A stretch of DNA of 16,698 nt from an uncultured Lachnospiraceae bacterium (lineage in GTDB: Bacteria > Bacillota > Clostridia > Lachnospirales > Lachnospiraceae): the NCBI GenBank assembly GCA_910577675.1, contig CAJTOR010000058.1, positions 1 through 16,698 of the forward strand, given 5' to 3'. The notes under the pieces are model-generated. The model worked only from the letters and a program-made list of their open reading frames with translations, made no database searches and was not told the origin of the DNA. The position numbers and the translations under genes are program-made. Shown here one piece after another: positions 7,116 through 15,154 of this stretch (the first letter of the stretch is position 1; every line of letters begins with the position of its first letter).

Positions 7116-8243
7116 ATGGGTATGAGAGTGGATGAATTTACTGAAATACTTGGGGCAGAGTTTTATACCGGGGTACCGGACTCACAACTACAAGCACTTT
7201 GTAATTATCTGATGTGGGAGTACGGGATTGATCCGAGGCATCATGTGATAGCCGCAAATGAGGGAAATTGTGTGGCGTTGGCAGCAGGATATCACCTTGC
7301 AACAGGCAAGATTCCGGTTGTTTATATGCAGAACAGTGGGGAGGGAAATATCATTAATCCGATAGTATCCCTGCTGCACCGTGAGGTCTATGCAATACCC
7401 ATGGTATTTGTTATCGGTTGGCGAGGGGAGCCAGGTATACATGATGAGCCACAACATGTTTATCAGGGCAGGATTACAATGAAGCTGCTTGAAAATATGG
7501 AAATCCCTGCGTTTGTCGTGGGGAAAGACACAACTGCAATGGAACTTTTACAGGAGATGGAAAAGTTTAGCGGTCTTTTGGCGCAGGGAAGGAATGTGGC
7601 GTTTGTTATCCGAAAGGGTTCACTGGTTTTTGACAGGAAGATGCAGTATAAAAATCCTTATCCTATGGCGAGGGAGGATGTAATACGGCATATTTTAAGT
7701 TTTTCCGGCAATGCGCCGGTAGTTTCGACAACGGGGAAAGCAAGCCGTGAACTGTATGAAATCCGTGAGGCAAACGGTCAGGGACATGAACGTGATTTTT
7801 TGACCGTTGGTTCGATGGGGCACAGTTCTTCAATTGCACTAGGTATTGCGCTTGCAAGACCGGACACAAAAGTATGGTGTATTGATGGCGATGGGGCAGT
7901 ACTGATGCATATGGGTGCAATGGCAGTACTAGGTGCGTGTGCGCCGAAAAATTTGATTCATATTGTGTTGAACAATATTGCACATGAAACAGTGGGAGGA
8001 ATGCCTACAGTGGCAGGAAGTATGAATTTGACAGCGGTTGCGTCTGCCTGCGGTTACACATATGTGGAATCGGCAGATGGATTTGATGACCTTGACCGGA
8101 AGCTTGCACTGTTAAAAGAACGGCAGGGGCTTTCCTTCCTTGAGATAAAATGTGCACTGGGAGCTAGGTCAAATCTTGGCAGACCAAGAACGGCTCCGAT
8201 AGATAACAAAACAGAATTTATGAAGTACCTTGCGCAACTGTAA
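7116..8243 (+). CDS. aepY: Phosphonopyruvate decarboxylase (TPP-dependent)
   Basis: A 375-residue thiamine-diphosphate enzyme that decarboxylates phosphonopyruvate to phosphonoacetaldehyde, the irreversible step that pulls the mutase reaction forward. The N-terminal pyrimidine-binding domain carries the activating glutamate in AANEGN (E49) and the conserved RGEPG.HDEPQH stretch (about 103-114). The C-terminal domain has the TPP/Mg motif GDG (248-250) ending in NN (276-277), and HETVGGM (280-286). Length matches the family. Sulfopyruvate decarboxylases look similar, but the adjacent PEP mutase and AEP transaminase settle the substrate. The start is at 7116 (GGAGGGG 8 nt upstream); the ATG at 7122 is an alternative. 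The gap after the mutase gene is 47 nt, consistent with one operon. Confidence 0.93.
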   Translation: MGMRVDEFTEILGAEFYTGVPDSQLQALCNYLMWEYGIDPRHHVIAANEGNCVALAAGYHLATGKIPVVYMQNSGEGNIINPIVSLLHREVYAIPMVFVIGWRGEPGIHDEPQHVYQGRITMKLLENMEIPAFVVGKDTTAMELLQEMEKFSGLLAQGRNVAFVIRKGSLVFDRKMQYKNPYPMAREDVIRHILSFSGNAPVVSTTGKASRELYEIREANGQGHERDFLTVGSMGHSSSIALGIALARPDTKVWCIDGDGAVLMHMGAMAVLGACAPKNLIHIVLNNIAHETVGGMPTVAGSMNLTAVASACGYTYVESADGFDDLDRKLALLKERQGLSFLEIKCALGARSNLGRPRTAPIDNKTEFMKYLAQL

Positions 8244-8301
8244 ATCTTATAATACCTGGCGATAAATCTGCAAAATATTGGTGGATAGCCCGGATTTTGG
8301 C

Positions 8302-8307
8302 AGGAGG
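8302..8307 (+). promoter_or_regulatory. Consensus AGGAGG ribosome binding site
   Basis: A perfect AGGAGG lies 5 nt before the ATG at 8313 and 8 nt before the adjacent ATG at 8316. It supports a start at this ATG pair; the two choices differ by one methionine. Confidence 0.7.
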
Positions 8308-8312
8308 AAAGT

Positions 8313-9167
8313 ATGATGCAGAGGCTGACAAGAAAGCAATTTAATGTTCTTGTGGATGGGGTGGATTGTTACTGGGATGATCCGGGGGATGAAACGGTAA
8401 GAGAACTAAAAGAATTTGGTTATATGGGGGAGGGGGGAATAACTGCCCTGGGGGTTAAGGCACTCAAGCCTTATAGAGTGGAGCGGGCGGTTTTTCTTGC
8501 GGCGGGTTTTGGCTCCAGACTTGCTCCGGTCACCATAAATACCCCGAAACCCTTGGTACGTGTCAGGGGAGAACGAATTATTGACAGTTTGCTTGATGCC
8601 TGCCTTGGCGCGGGAATCAGGGAGATATATATTGTCCGCGGGTATTTGGCTGAACAGTTTGACCAGCTCTTATATAGATACCCGATGATAAAATTTCTGG
8701 AAAATATAGATTATCAAAGAGCAAATAATATTTCTTCTGCAATGTGTGCCAGACATTTATTTGCAAATGCGTATGTGTTAGAAGCGGATTTGTTTGTTAA
8801 AAATCCCGGAATTATCAAACCTTATCATTATACATCTAACTTTCTTGCGTTCAGGAAGGACAGGACGCAGGACTGGTGTTTTAGGGTGGAGGATGGAATT
8901 ATTACGGAAGAGAAGATGGGGGGGATAAACTGTTGGCAGATGGTCGGGATATCGTATTGGAGTGCGGAGGATGGAGATAGGCTAAGCAAGGATATCGGGG
9001 AGGTTTACATGCAGCCGGGAGGCAGCAAAAGTTATTGGGAGCAAGTTCCCCTGGTGCATTGTAAGAAGAATTACCGGGTGGAAGTATGCGCCTGCAATGA
9101 AGGTGATGTTATAGAAATCGATACTTTTGATGAACTGAAAGCGATTGACCCAATATATAGAATATAA
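8313..9167 (+). CDS. pntC: PntC/LicC-like CTP:phosphonate (AEP) cytidylyltransferase with N-terminal winged-helix-like region
   Basis: A 284-residue nucleotidyltransferase. The core shows the glycine-rich AVFLAAGFGSRL (59-70), TPKPL (77-81) with the catalytic lysine, the metal-binding EAD (157-159) and a C-terminal IEID (267-270). Before it, residues 1-about 55 look like a small winged-helix region (LTRKQF, then ELKEFGY and ITALGVKAL), as I recall for LicC/PntC relatives. The family includes LicC, which makes CDP-choline, and PntC, which makes CMP-AEP. Its place between the decarboxylase and the AEP transaminase favours CMP-AEP. In some described systems PntC is fused to the transaminase; here they are separate genes 38 nt apart. 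The product would be the donor for the LicD-family enzyme at 10547. Confidence 0.8.
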   Translation: MMQRLTRKQFNVLVDGVDCYWDDPGDETVRELKEFGYMGEGGITALGVKALKPYRVERAVFLAAGFGSRLAPVTINTPKPLVRVRGERIIDSLLDACLGAGIREIYIVRGYLAEQFDQLLYRYPMIKFLENIDYQRANNISSAMCARHLFANAYVLEADLFVKNPGIIKPYHYTSNFLAFRKDRTQDWCFRVEDGIITEEKMGGINCWQMVGISYWSAEDGDRLSKDIGEVYMQPGGSKSYWEQVPLVHCKKNYRVEVCACNEGDVIEIDTFDELKAIDPIYRI

Positions 9168-9205
9168 ATGTTTTAAGTTGAGAGATAAACCAGGAGGTTA
9201 ATAAA

Positions 9206-10351
9206 ATGCTGGTAAAAAGAAATATCCTGTTAAATCCCGGCCCATCCACAACGACTGATTCGGTAAAAATGGCACAGATAGTGCCGGATATATGTCCGCG
9301 GGAAAGTGAATTTGTGAAGCTGATGGGAGGACTGAGGGAGGAACTGGTAAAAGTGGTACATGGCGCTGTGGAGGAATATACTGCTGTGCCATTTTGTGGT
9401 TCCGGTACAATCAATATTGATATATGTCTTAATTCGCTCCTTCCGGAAGGAAAAAAAGTACTGGTTATTAATAATGGGGCTTACAGTGCGCGGGCGGTAG
9501 AAGTATGTGAGTATTATGGGCTGCCCCATATTAATTTGACATTCCCATTTGACCAACTGCCGGATTTGGAGGTGGTGGAGAAGGTATTGTGCGAAAATCC
9601 CGATATTGCTCTTGTTTATACAACCCATAATGAAACAGGAACCGGCATATTAAATCCGATTCGGGAAATTGGGGAATTAGCACATCAGCATAATGCGGTT
9701 TTTTGTGTGGATACCACCTCAACCTATGCAATGCGACCAATTGATATTGAGAAGGATAATATTGATTTTTGTATGGCTTCTGCGCAGAAGGGGCTGATGG
9801 CGATGACAGGACTTTCTTTTGTAGTTGGAAGGAAAGCGGTAATAGAGGCATCGAAAAATTATCCCAAACGATCATATTACTGCAATTTGTATATGCAGTA
9901 TGACTTTCTTGAGAGGACGGGGGAAATGCATTTTACGCCGCCTGTACAGACAATATATGCTACAATCCAGGCACTTAAAGAGTACTGGGAAGAGGGGGAA
10001 GCCAGGAAGTGGGCGAGGCATACACGCGTGTGCGAAGCTATCCATAAGGGGCTGTCCAAACTGGGCTTTAGAGAGTTGATTCCTAGAAAGTGGCAGTCGG
10101 GGTTGGTAGTATCAGCGATCTATCCGGATGATCCGAATTGGGATTTTGGGAAAGTACATGATTATTGTTATGAAAAAGGATTTACTATTTATCCGGGTAA
10201 GGTTTCGGGGACGGACACATTTCGGCTCTGCTCGCTGGGGGCAATTGATGTGGAGGATATTGAGGAGTTTTTTTTGGTATTTGAGAAAGCTTTAAGGGTG
10301 AATCGAATTCAGGTTCCGGTGATATATCAGGAAGAAAAAAGAAAGTATTGA
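9206..10351 (+). CDS. phnW: 2-aminoethylphosphonate transaminase, biosynthetic role
   Basis: A 381-residue class V PLP aminotransferase. In this setting it would run towards AEP, aminating phosphonoacetaldehyde. Visible are the N-terminal LLNPGPSTTTD (8-18), the PLP-phosphate turn CGSGT (64-68), CVDTTSTYA (167-175) with the ring-binding D169, and ASAQKGL (191-197) with the Schiff-base K195. The C-terminal domain has TFRLCSLG, typical of the family. The ribosome site AGGAGGT is ideal. The same enzyme family degrades AEP in catabolic operons, but no phosphonatase is present and the mutase and decarboxylase are, so synthesis is the better reading. It is the last gene before a 195-nt gap, completing the route from PEP to AEP. 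Confidence 0.9.
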   Translation: MLVKRNILLNPGPSTTTDSVKMAQIVPDICPRESEFVKLMGGLREELVKVVHGAVEEYTAVPFCGSGTINIDICLNSLLPEGKKVLVINNGAYSARAVEVCEYYGLPHINLTFPFDQLPDLEVVEKVLCENPDIALVYTTHNETGTGILNPIREIGELAHQHNAVFCVDTTSTYAMRPIDIEKDNIDFCMASAQKGLMAMTGLSFVVGRKAVIEASKNYPKRSYYCNLYMQYDFLERTGEMHFTPPVQTIYATIQALKEYWEEGEARKWARHTRVCEAIHKGLSKLGFRELIPRKWQSGLVVSAIYPDDPNWDFGKVHDYCYEKGFTIYPGKVSGTDTFRLCSLGAIDVEDIEEFFLVFEKALRVNRIQVPVIYQEEKRKY

Positions 10352-10434
10352 GGTTGTGATAGGGTATAACTGAGTAACATGGGAGAGATATTTGAAGGGG
10401 GTCTGATGTGCAGATATGTTTTTTAATCTATCAA

Positions 10435-10490
10435 AGAAGTTCCCCGCTTCTAAGTCGTAAAGATGAAAACAGTGGGGAAGGGGGACTTCC
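10435..10490 (+). repeat. Paired hairpins with complementary loops; possible mobile-element end
   Basis: Hairpin A is AGAAG (10435-10439) with CTTCT (10447-10451) around TTCCCCG. Hairpin B is GGAAG (10476-10480) with CTTCC (10486-10490) around GGGGA. The loops are complementary (TCCCC with GGGGA). Alternatively, TTCCCCGC (10440-10447) pairs with GTGGGGAA (10472-10479) over a 24-nt loop. The shape recalls the imperfect hairpin ends of IS200/IS605-family elements, but no transposase is present; a structured leader for the downstream gene is equally possible. Confidence 0.35.
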
Positions 10491-10546
10491 TTGTGCCAGG
10501 TGGAGAATAAGCCCTATCTGACATGCGAGAGCAACATAGGGATATA

Positions 10547-11407
10547 ATGTCCTTTGACTTTGATAAATATGGGAGAGTTAATGTGGAAGAAGTAAGAGAA
10601 CTACAAAAGTGCCAATTGGAAATATTAAGGGAGATCGACAGAGTATGTACGAAGCATAATCTGGTGTATTGTCTTGCCTTAGGTTCCTGTCTGGGGGCAG
10701 TTCGACACGGTGGTTTTATACCATGGGACGATGATATAGATATATATATGCCAATAGAAGATTTTGAAAAATTAGAAAAGTGTAGAAAATCATTTAAAAC
10801 ACCATATTTTTTGCAAACGCATAAAAGTGATCCAGATTACAGGCTTATGATTGGGCGGGTGCGGAACAGTGAAACGACATTGATTGAAGAAAGTGAGATA
10901 AACCAGGATATAAACCATGGGATTTTTGTAGATATATACCCTCTTTTCCATTGCCCTAAAGGGAAAATTCGTGTAAAAAAGGTAATATTTGCATCAATGT
11001 TGTATCGTTTGCTATTGTACGGTGAGCCTCCTAAGAAAAGGGGGACTGTAATGAAAGTTGGTTCATTTATCTTACTTAAAGTGATACCGAATAAATTAAG
11101 GGACAAGTTGCAGCACTTGTGTTATCACTATTTTCGAAAGCAGCGGTTTACGGGATGGTTATCAAGTCTGTATGGGGATGAGGTTTCCATGAAGTTTCCG
11201 TATGACTGGCTTTTTCCAGCGTGCAGAAGAGTTTTTGAGGATATGCAGGTATATATCCCTGCGAATGCTGACAAGTACTTAAAATATACTTATGGAGATT
11301 ATATGAAACTTCCTCCGGTTCAGGAACGGAAATTTCATCATTCTTATGTATGTGTTGATTTAGACAAGCCCTATACCGTATATAAGGGAAAATTATACTG
11401 TAAATAA
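10547..11407 (+). CDS. licD: LicD-family phosphotransferase, predicted to attach AEP to the glycan
   Basis: A 286-residue protein with the LicD nucleotidyltransferase-fold signature: ALGSCLGAVRHGGF (44-57) followed by IPWDDDIDI (58-66), whose aspartates coordinate metal. LicD proteins move phosphocholine or a related group from a CDP-type donor onto a sugar hydroxyl. With a phosphonate pathway and a PntC-like enzyme upstream and no choline genes in view, CMP-AEP is the likely donor (inference). The start at 10547 has AGGGA 4 nt upstream; the in-frame ATG at 10523 has no good ribosome site. The C-terminal third is rich in aromatic and basic residues, as in relatives. Base composition is clearly more AT-rich than in the phosphonate genes. 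Confidence 0.85.
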   Translation: MSFDFDKYGRVNVEEVRELQKCQLEILREIDRVCTKHNLVYCLALGSCLGAVRHGGFIPWDDDIDIYMPIEDFEKLEKCRKSFKTPYFLQTHKSDPDYRLMIGRVRNSETTLIEESEINQDINHGIFVDIYPLFHCPKGKIRVKKVIFASMLYRLLLYGEPPKKRGTVMKVGSFILLKVIPNKLRDKLQHLCYHYFRKQRFTGWLSSLYGDEVSMKFPYDWLFPACRRVFEDMQVYIPANADKYLKYTYGDYMKLPPVQERKFHHSYVCVDLDKPYTVYKGKLYCK

Positions 11408-11451
11408 AGTGCAGGTTTGGGCAATTAGATATTAATAAAGAGGAAGATTAT

Positions 11452-12666
11452 ATGAATGTTTTGTTCTTATCTTTGGGAACATTTGATGATATGGGAGCTG
11501 GATCAGTCCATATCGATATTATAAAACGATTTGCAAAGGAACAGAATGTATATCTTTTATGTAAAAGAGAGCGACGTGAGCACAAGAGAACCGAATTATC
11601 AGAGGAATTTGGAATCCAAGTTCTCCGTGTGAAAACGGGCAATATTAAAAAAGCCGGTTTAATTGAAAAGGGACTATCAACACTATTGGTTGAGCCGCAA
11701 TTTAAGAGGGCAGTAAAAGAATATTTTGCTGATATAAGATTTGATTTGGTTATATATACAACCCCTCCCATTACTTTTGCTAATGTCGTTAAATTTATAA
11801 AGAAACGGGATGGAGCAGTTTCCTATTTGATGCTTAAAGATATTTTTCCTCAAAATGCGGTGGACATTGGCATAATGAGTAAGCGTGGATGGAAAGGTCT
11901 GATATATCACTTTTTCAGGGAGAAAGAGAAAAGATTATATAGGGTTTCGGACTATATTGGGTGCATGTCGCCCGCAAACATGGAGTATGTAACGGCGCAT
12001 AATTCATATATTAACCCCAATAGAGTGGAGGAATGCCCAAATAGTGCAATCGTTAAAAATATGGATATGGATGAGGGAGTAAGAGAAAGCATAAGGAAAA
12101 AATATGCTATACCATCGGACAAAACGGTTTTTGTTTATGGAGGAAATCTGGGCAAACCACAGGGGATTTCATTCCTAATTGAATGTTTAAAATCTCAGAG
12201 GGATAACGAAAAAGTATTTTTCCTAATTGTAGGGGATGGGACAGAGTATGGAAGATTAGAAGCGTTTGTTGCAGGATATCAGCAGGATAATGTGGTATTG
12301 ATGAAAAATCTTCCAAAGGAGGACTACGATATATTGACGGCTGCCTGCGATGTAGGAATGATTTTTTTGGATCATCGTTTTACGATTCCCAATTTTCCAA
12401 GCCGTCTGCTGGGTTATATGCAGGCAAAATTGCCGGTTCTTGCCTGCACGGACAAAAATACGGATATCGGAAAAGTTGTGGTTGAGGGCGGATTTGGCTG
12501 GTGGTGCGAAAGCAATGATGTGGGGGAGTTTGGGAGGGTTGTGGAAAGGGTACTTAACACGGAACTTGAAAGTATGAAGGAAAAGGCGTTTTTGTATTTA
12601 AAGGAACATTACAGTGTGGATTATGTGTATAGAGTGATTATGGGGCATTTTATAAAAGCAACATAG
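11452..12666 (+). CDS. GT4-family (WbuB-like) glycosyltransferase
   Basis: A 404-residue cytoplasmic GT-B glycosyltransferase. The N-terminal acceptor domain begins MNVLFLSLGTFDD and includes a YLMLKDIFPQNAVD segment (about residues 124-137), typical of WbuB-like enzymes that extend a lipid-linked glycan. The C-terminal donor domain starts near VFVYGGNLG (about residue 227) and includes VGDGTEYG and, at about 307-317, PNFPSRLLGYM, the donor-binding end helix. Donor and acceptor cannot be read from sequence. Preceded by AGAGGAAG at good spacing. The 5' part is AT-rich while rows near 12421-12540 reach about 50-57% G+C by hand count, so the gene may be a mosaic. It is the last gene before the AT-rich heptose module. 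Confidence 0.85.
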   Translation: MNVLFLSLGTFDDMGAGSVHIDIIKRFAKEQNVYLLCKRERREHKRTELSEEFGIQVLRVKTGNIKKAGLIEKGLSTLLVEPQFKRAVKEYFADIRFDLVIYTTPPITFANVVKFIKKRDGAVSYLMLKDIFPQNAVDIGIMSKRGWKGLIYHFFREKEKRLYRVSDYIGCMSPANMEYVTAHNSYINPNRVEECPNSAIVKNMDMDEGVRESIRKKYAIPSDKTVFVYGGNLGKPQGISFLIECLKSQRDNEKVFFLIVGDGTEYGRLEAFVAGYQQDNVVLMKNLPKEDYDILTAACDVGMIFLDHRFTIPNFPSRLLGYMQAKLPVLACTDKNTDIGKVVVEGGFGWWCESNDVGEFGRVVERVLNTELESMKEKAFLYLKEHYSVDYVYRVIMGHFIKAT

Positions 12667-12693
12667 GTGTTAGCAATCTGGAGAAAAATAATA

Positions 12694-13710
12694 ATGAAAT
12701 ATTTAATTGAGATACATCATGGAATTGGTGATATAGTACAGATGATGAGTGTGGTTGAATGCATTCTACAATATGATGCAAAAGCTTATATTGCTATTAT
12801 TTTGAATAAGGATCAATATAAAGAATTGTTTAGTAAAGATGATAGGATAAGTGCTTTTTTTAGAATTGATCTTAAAATAATGACAAAGCTTCAAATACTA
12901 AAAGAAGTTAAAAGAATGAGAAAAGAGCATTTTGATTACTTCTTTTTATCTCCAATTTCAAATGGTAAAGCATCTAGGATTTTGGCGTGGTTAGTGGGAG
13001 CTCAAACAAGTGTGGGGGAGCAGCTAATCGGCAGAAAAAAATCATGGAGGTACATCGAAACAGAAGATGTACATATAGTTAGGAGAAATTTCAATTTATT
13101 AACCATATTAGATAACAAAATGAGAATACTTCCACCTAGATTATCTCTAAATGATGTTGAAGTATGTATTAATATAAAGAAAAAAACAATAGGATTGTGC
13201 ATAGGTACAAGTATTCCTCAAAAAACTTGGAAGTTAAGTAATTATCTTAATATAGCGGAAGATTTTATTGCATTAGGATATGATATTGTCTTTTTGGGGG
13301 GAGAAAAAGAGGCAAGCTTAATGGAAGACTTATCTCTATCGGATGGAGTTATAGATTTAACTGGAAAACTTTCACTTATTCAGTCTGCTAAGGTTGCTAG
13401 CAAATGTTGTTTAATTGTTGGAGGGGATACTGGAATAATGCATATGGCAGCAGCCGTAGGAGGAACCACTCTCACTCTGTTTAGTTGTACGGATCCGCGT
13501 TTGCACTGTCCGTATTCAGATAAAAGTTATTTTTATAATATAGAATTACCATGCCAGTATTGCTATGAACGAGGGGAAGTTGCTTTATGTCAGAAACATA
13601 GATGTATTAATGAAATAGAGGTGGAGAAAGTAAAGGATTTGATGGTATCGATATTGGGAAACGTAGTTGATAATAAATTTAAATTTTATGATAATGCTTT
13701 TGTGAGGTGA
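12694..13710 (+). CDS. GT9-family glycosyltransferase, probable heptosyltransferase
   Basis: A 338-residue GT9 protein. Visible are the N-terminal HHGIGDIVQ (8-16), GLCIGTS..QKTW (about 167-179) and the donor-site motif GGDTGIMHMAAAVG (243-256), which in WaaC/WaaF enzymes contacts the ADP-heptose nucleotide. A cysteine cluster near 297-314 (PCQYC, then two more Cys) is common in GT9. The next three genes make ADP-heptose, so heptose is the likely sugar donated. The start is at ATG 12694 with GGAG upstream; a GTG at 12667, directly after the previous stop, is possible but has no ribosome site. The gene is very AT-rich: row 12781-12840 counts 12 G+C in 60. The 3-nt gap to hldE shows coupling. 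Confidence 0.85.
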   Translation: MKYLIEIHHGIGDIVQMMSVVECILQYDAKAYIAIILNKDQYKELFSKDDRISAFFRIDLKIMTKLQILKEVKRMRKEHFDYFFLSPISNGKASRILAWLVGAQTSVGEQLIGRKKSWRYIETEDVHIVRRNFNLLTILDNKMRILPPRLSLNDVEVCINIKKKTIGLCIGTSIPQKTWKLSNYLNIAEDFIALGYDIVFLGGEKEASLMEDLSLSDGVIDLTGKLSLIQSAKVASKCCLIVGGDTGIMHMAAAVGGTTLTLFSCTDPRLHCPYSDKSYFYNIELPCQYCYERGEVALCQKHRCINEIEVEKVKDLMVSILGNVVDNKFKFYDNAFVR

Positions 13711-13713
13711 ATT

Positions 13714-15153
13714 ATGAAGGAGAAAAAGCATATACAAAAGAAGAATGTATTGGTTTTGGGTGATGTAATGTTGGACTGTTATTATTATGGTAAAGTTGAA
13801 AGAATTTCTCCAGAAGCACCAATTCCAGTATTTTTAAAGGGAGATACAAAATATGTTTTGGGTGGCGGGGCAAATGTGGTTTCTAATTTATTGGCAGCAA
13901 ATCAAGATGTATATTTATGTTCAGTGATTGGAGATGATGAAGCTGGATTACATTTAGTAAGTATGTTGAATGAAATAGGATGTGATTGTTCTGGAATTTT
14001 GCATTCTAAAGGACGAAAAACAACAATAAAAACAAGATTACTTGCCCAAAATAACCAGCAATTGATAAGAATAGATCAGGAACAGGCAGAAAATATATCT
14101 AGGTTTGAAGAGGAGGAGCTGCTTAAAATAATAAAACTTAGGCTTTCCCAAGCAGATATAATTATTATTTCGGATTACTTAAAAGGCGTTTTAACCATAT
14201 CGCTTATTCAAGAAGTTATTCAATTGTGTGACAAAAAACAAATTCCAGTTTTTATTGATATTAAAGACAAGAATTTTGATAAGTATTATGGAGCGACTTT
14301 ACTGAAGCCAAATAGAAACGAATTAACCATGATAACTGGAATGCCGACAGAATCAAATGAAGAAATCTTGGATGCGGCAAAAAAATTAAAAGAAAAGTGT
14401 AAATGTAAATACGTTCTTACAACATTAGGAAGCAAGGGAATGCTCATTATAGGAGACAGTATTGAAGAGTGGATTTCATCAATAGAGCAAGAGGTTTATG
14501 ATGTAAGCGGGGCTGGAGATACTGTGATTTCATACTTTGCGGCAAGTTTTATCAATGGTTATGATATTAGCGAATCAGCAAATATGGCAAATATTGCAGC
14601 AGGAATAAAAGTAAGAAAAATGGGAACAGCGGCCGTTATGCTGAAAGAGGTAATGAATGCTTATACTTCAAAAATTAAAGATAAAAATAATAATAAGCTC
14701 GTAACAATAAATGAATTAAAGTTGATATTAGAAAATCAAAAGGGGAAAAAACTTGTATTTACAAATGGATGTTTTGATATTCTTCACAGGGGACATGTAA
14801 GTTATTTAAAAGCAGCGGCAGAATTTGGTGATTTATTAATTGTAGGTCTTAATAGTGATAGATCGGTGAAAAGATTGAAGGGGCAGGATAGACCAGTAAA
14901 TACGGAAGAAGACAGGGCAATCATATTGGGTGCTTTAGAATATGTTGATTTCGTAGTTATATTTGATGAAGATACTCCATTAAAAATGATAAAAGAAGTG
15001 CAGCCGGATGTTTTGGTTAAGGGGGCAGACTATGTAAAAGATGATGTTATAGGGGCATCATTTGTAGAGTCATATGGTGGAGAAGTCAAGTTGGTGCGAT
15101 ATTTAAGTGAATTTTCCACAACGGGGATTTTAAATAAAATAAGGAGAGATTGA
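13714..15153 (+). CDS. hldE: Bifunctional heptose-7-phosphate kinase / heptose-1-phosphate adenylyltransferase
   Basis: A 479-residue two-domain enzyme of ADP-heptose synthesis. Residues 1-about 315 are a PfkB-type sugar kinase with LGDVMLD (15-21), GGGANVVSN (50-58) and the catalytic GAGD (256-259). It phosphorylates D-glycero-D-manno-heptose 7-phosphate at C1. Residues about 345-479 are a cytidylyltransferase-fold adenylyltransferase with TNGCFD.LHRGH (350-361) and a C-terminal FSTT (467-470). Both active sites look intact. Length agrees with the fused Gram-negative HldE/RfaE. It lies between the GT9 gene (3 nt away) and gmhA (one base between stop and TTG start). An AT-rich, gram-negative-style gene in this probable Gram-positive setting suggests horizontal transfer of the module (inference). 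Confidence 0.95.
   Translation: MKEKKHIQKKNVLVLGDVMLDCYYYGKVERISPEAPIPVFLKGDTKYVLGGGANVVSNLLAANQDVYLCSVIGDDEAGLHLVSMLNEIGCDCSGILHSKGRKTTIKTRLLAQNNQQLIRIDQEQAENISRFEEEELLKIIKLRLSQADIIIISDYLKGVLTISLIQEVIQLCDKKQIPVFIDIKDKNFDKYYGATLLKPNRNELTMITGMPTESNEEILDAAKKLKEKCKCKYVLTTLGSKGMLIIGDSIEEWISSIEQEVYDVSGAGDTVISYFAASFINGYDISESANMANIAAGIKVRKMGTAAVMLKEVMNAYTSKIKDKNNNKLVTINELKLILENQKGKKLVFTNGCFDILHRGHVSYLKAAAEFGDLLIVGLNSDRSVKRLKGQDRPVNTEEDRAIILGALEYVDFVVIFDEDTPLKMIKEVQPDVLVKGADYVKDDVIGASFVESYGGEVKLVRYLSEFSTTGILNKIRRD
15142..15147 (+). promoter_or_regulatory. Ribosome binding site supporting the TTG start of gmhA
   Basis: AGGAGA sits 7 nt before TTG at 15155. No ATG lies at proper spacing, and the next ATG in frame would remove the conserved N-terminal helix of GmhA, so the non-ATG start is favoured. 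Confidence 0.65.
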
Positions 15154-15154
15154 T

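Noticed and set aside
7116..8243. Sulfopyruvate decarboxylase for the TPP enzyme
   Set aside because: The fold is similar, but the adjacent PEP mutase and AEP transaminase make phosphonopyruvate the consistent substrate.
8230..8253. Promoter before the PntC-like gene (TTGCGC and TATAAT at 8248)
   Set aside because: The spacer is only 12 bp, too short for a functional sigma-A promoter.
10543..10548. TATAAT at the licD start codon as a -10 box
   Set aside because: It overlaps the start codon, and I see no -35 box at suitable distance.
12667..12693. GTG start for the GT9 gene
   Set aside because: No ribosome site precedes it; GGAG sits 10 nt before the ATG at 12694, where homology to GT9 proteins begins.
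215..13202. Long reverse-strand open frames opposite the main genes
   Set aside because: All lie opposite strongly supported + strand genes, lack ribosome sites or recognisable domains, and are typical shadow frames.
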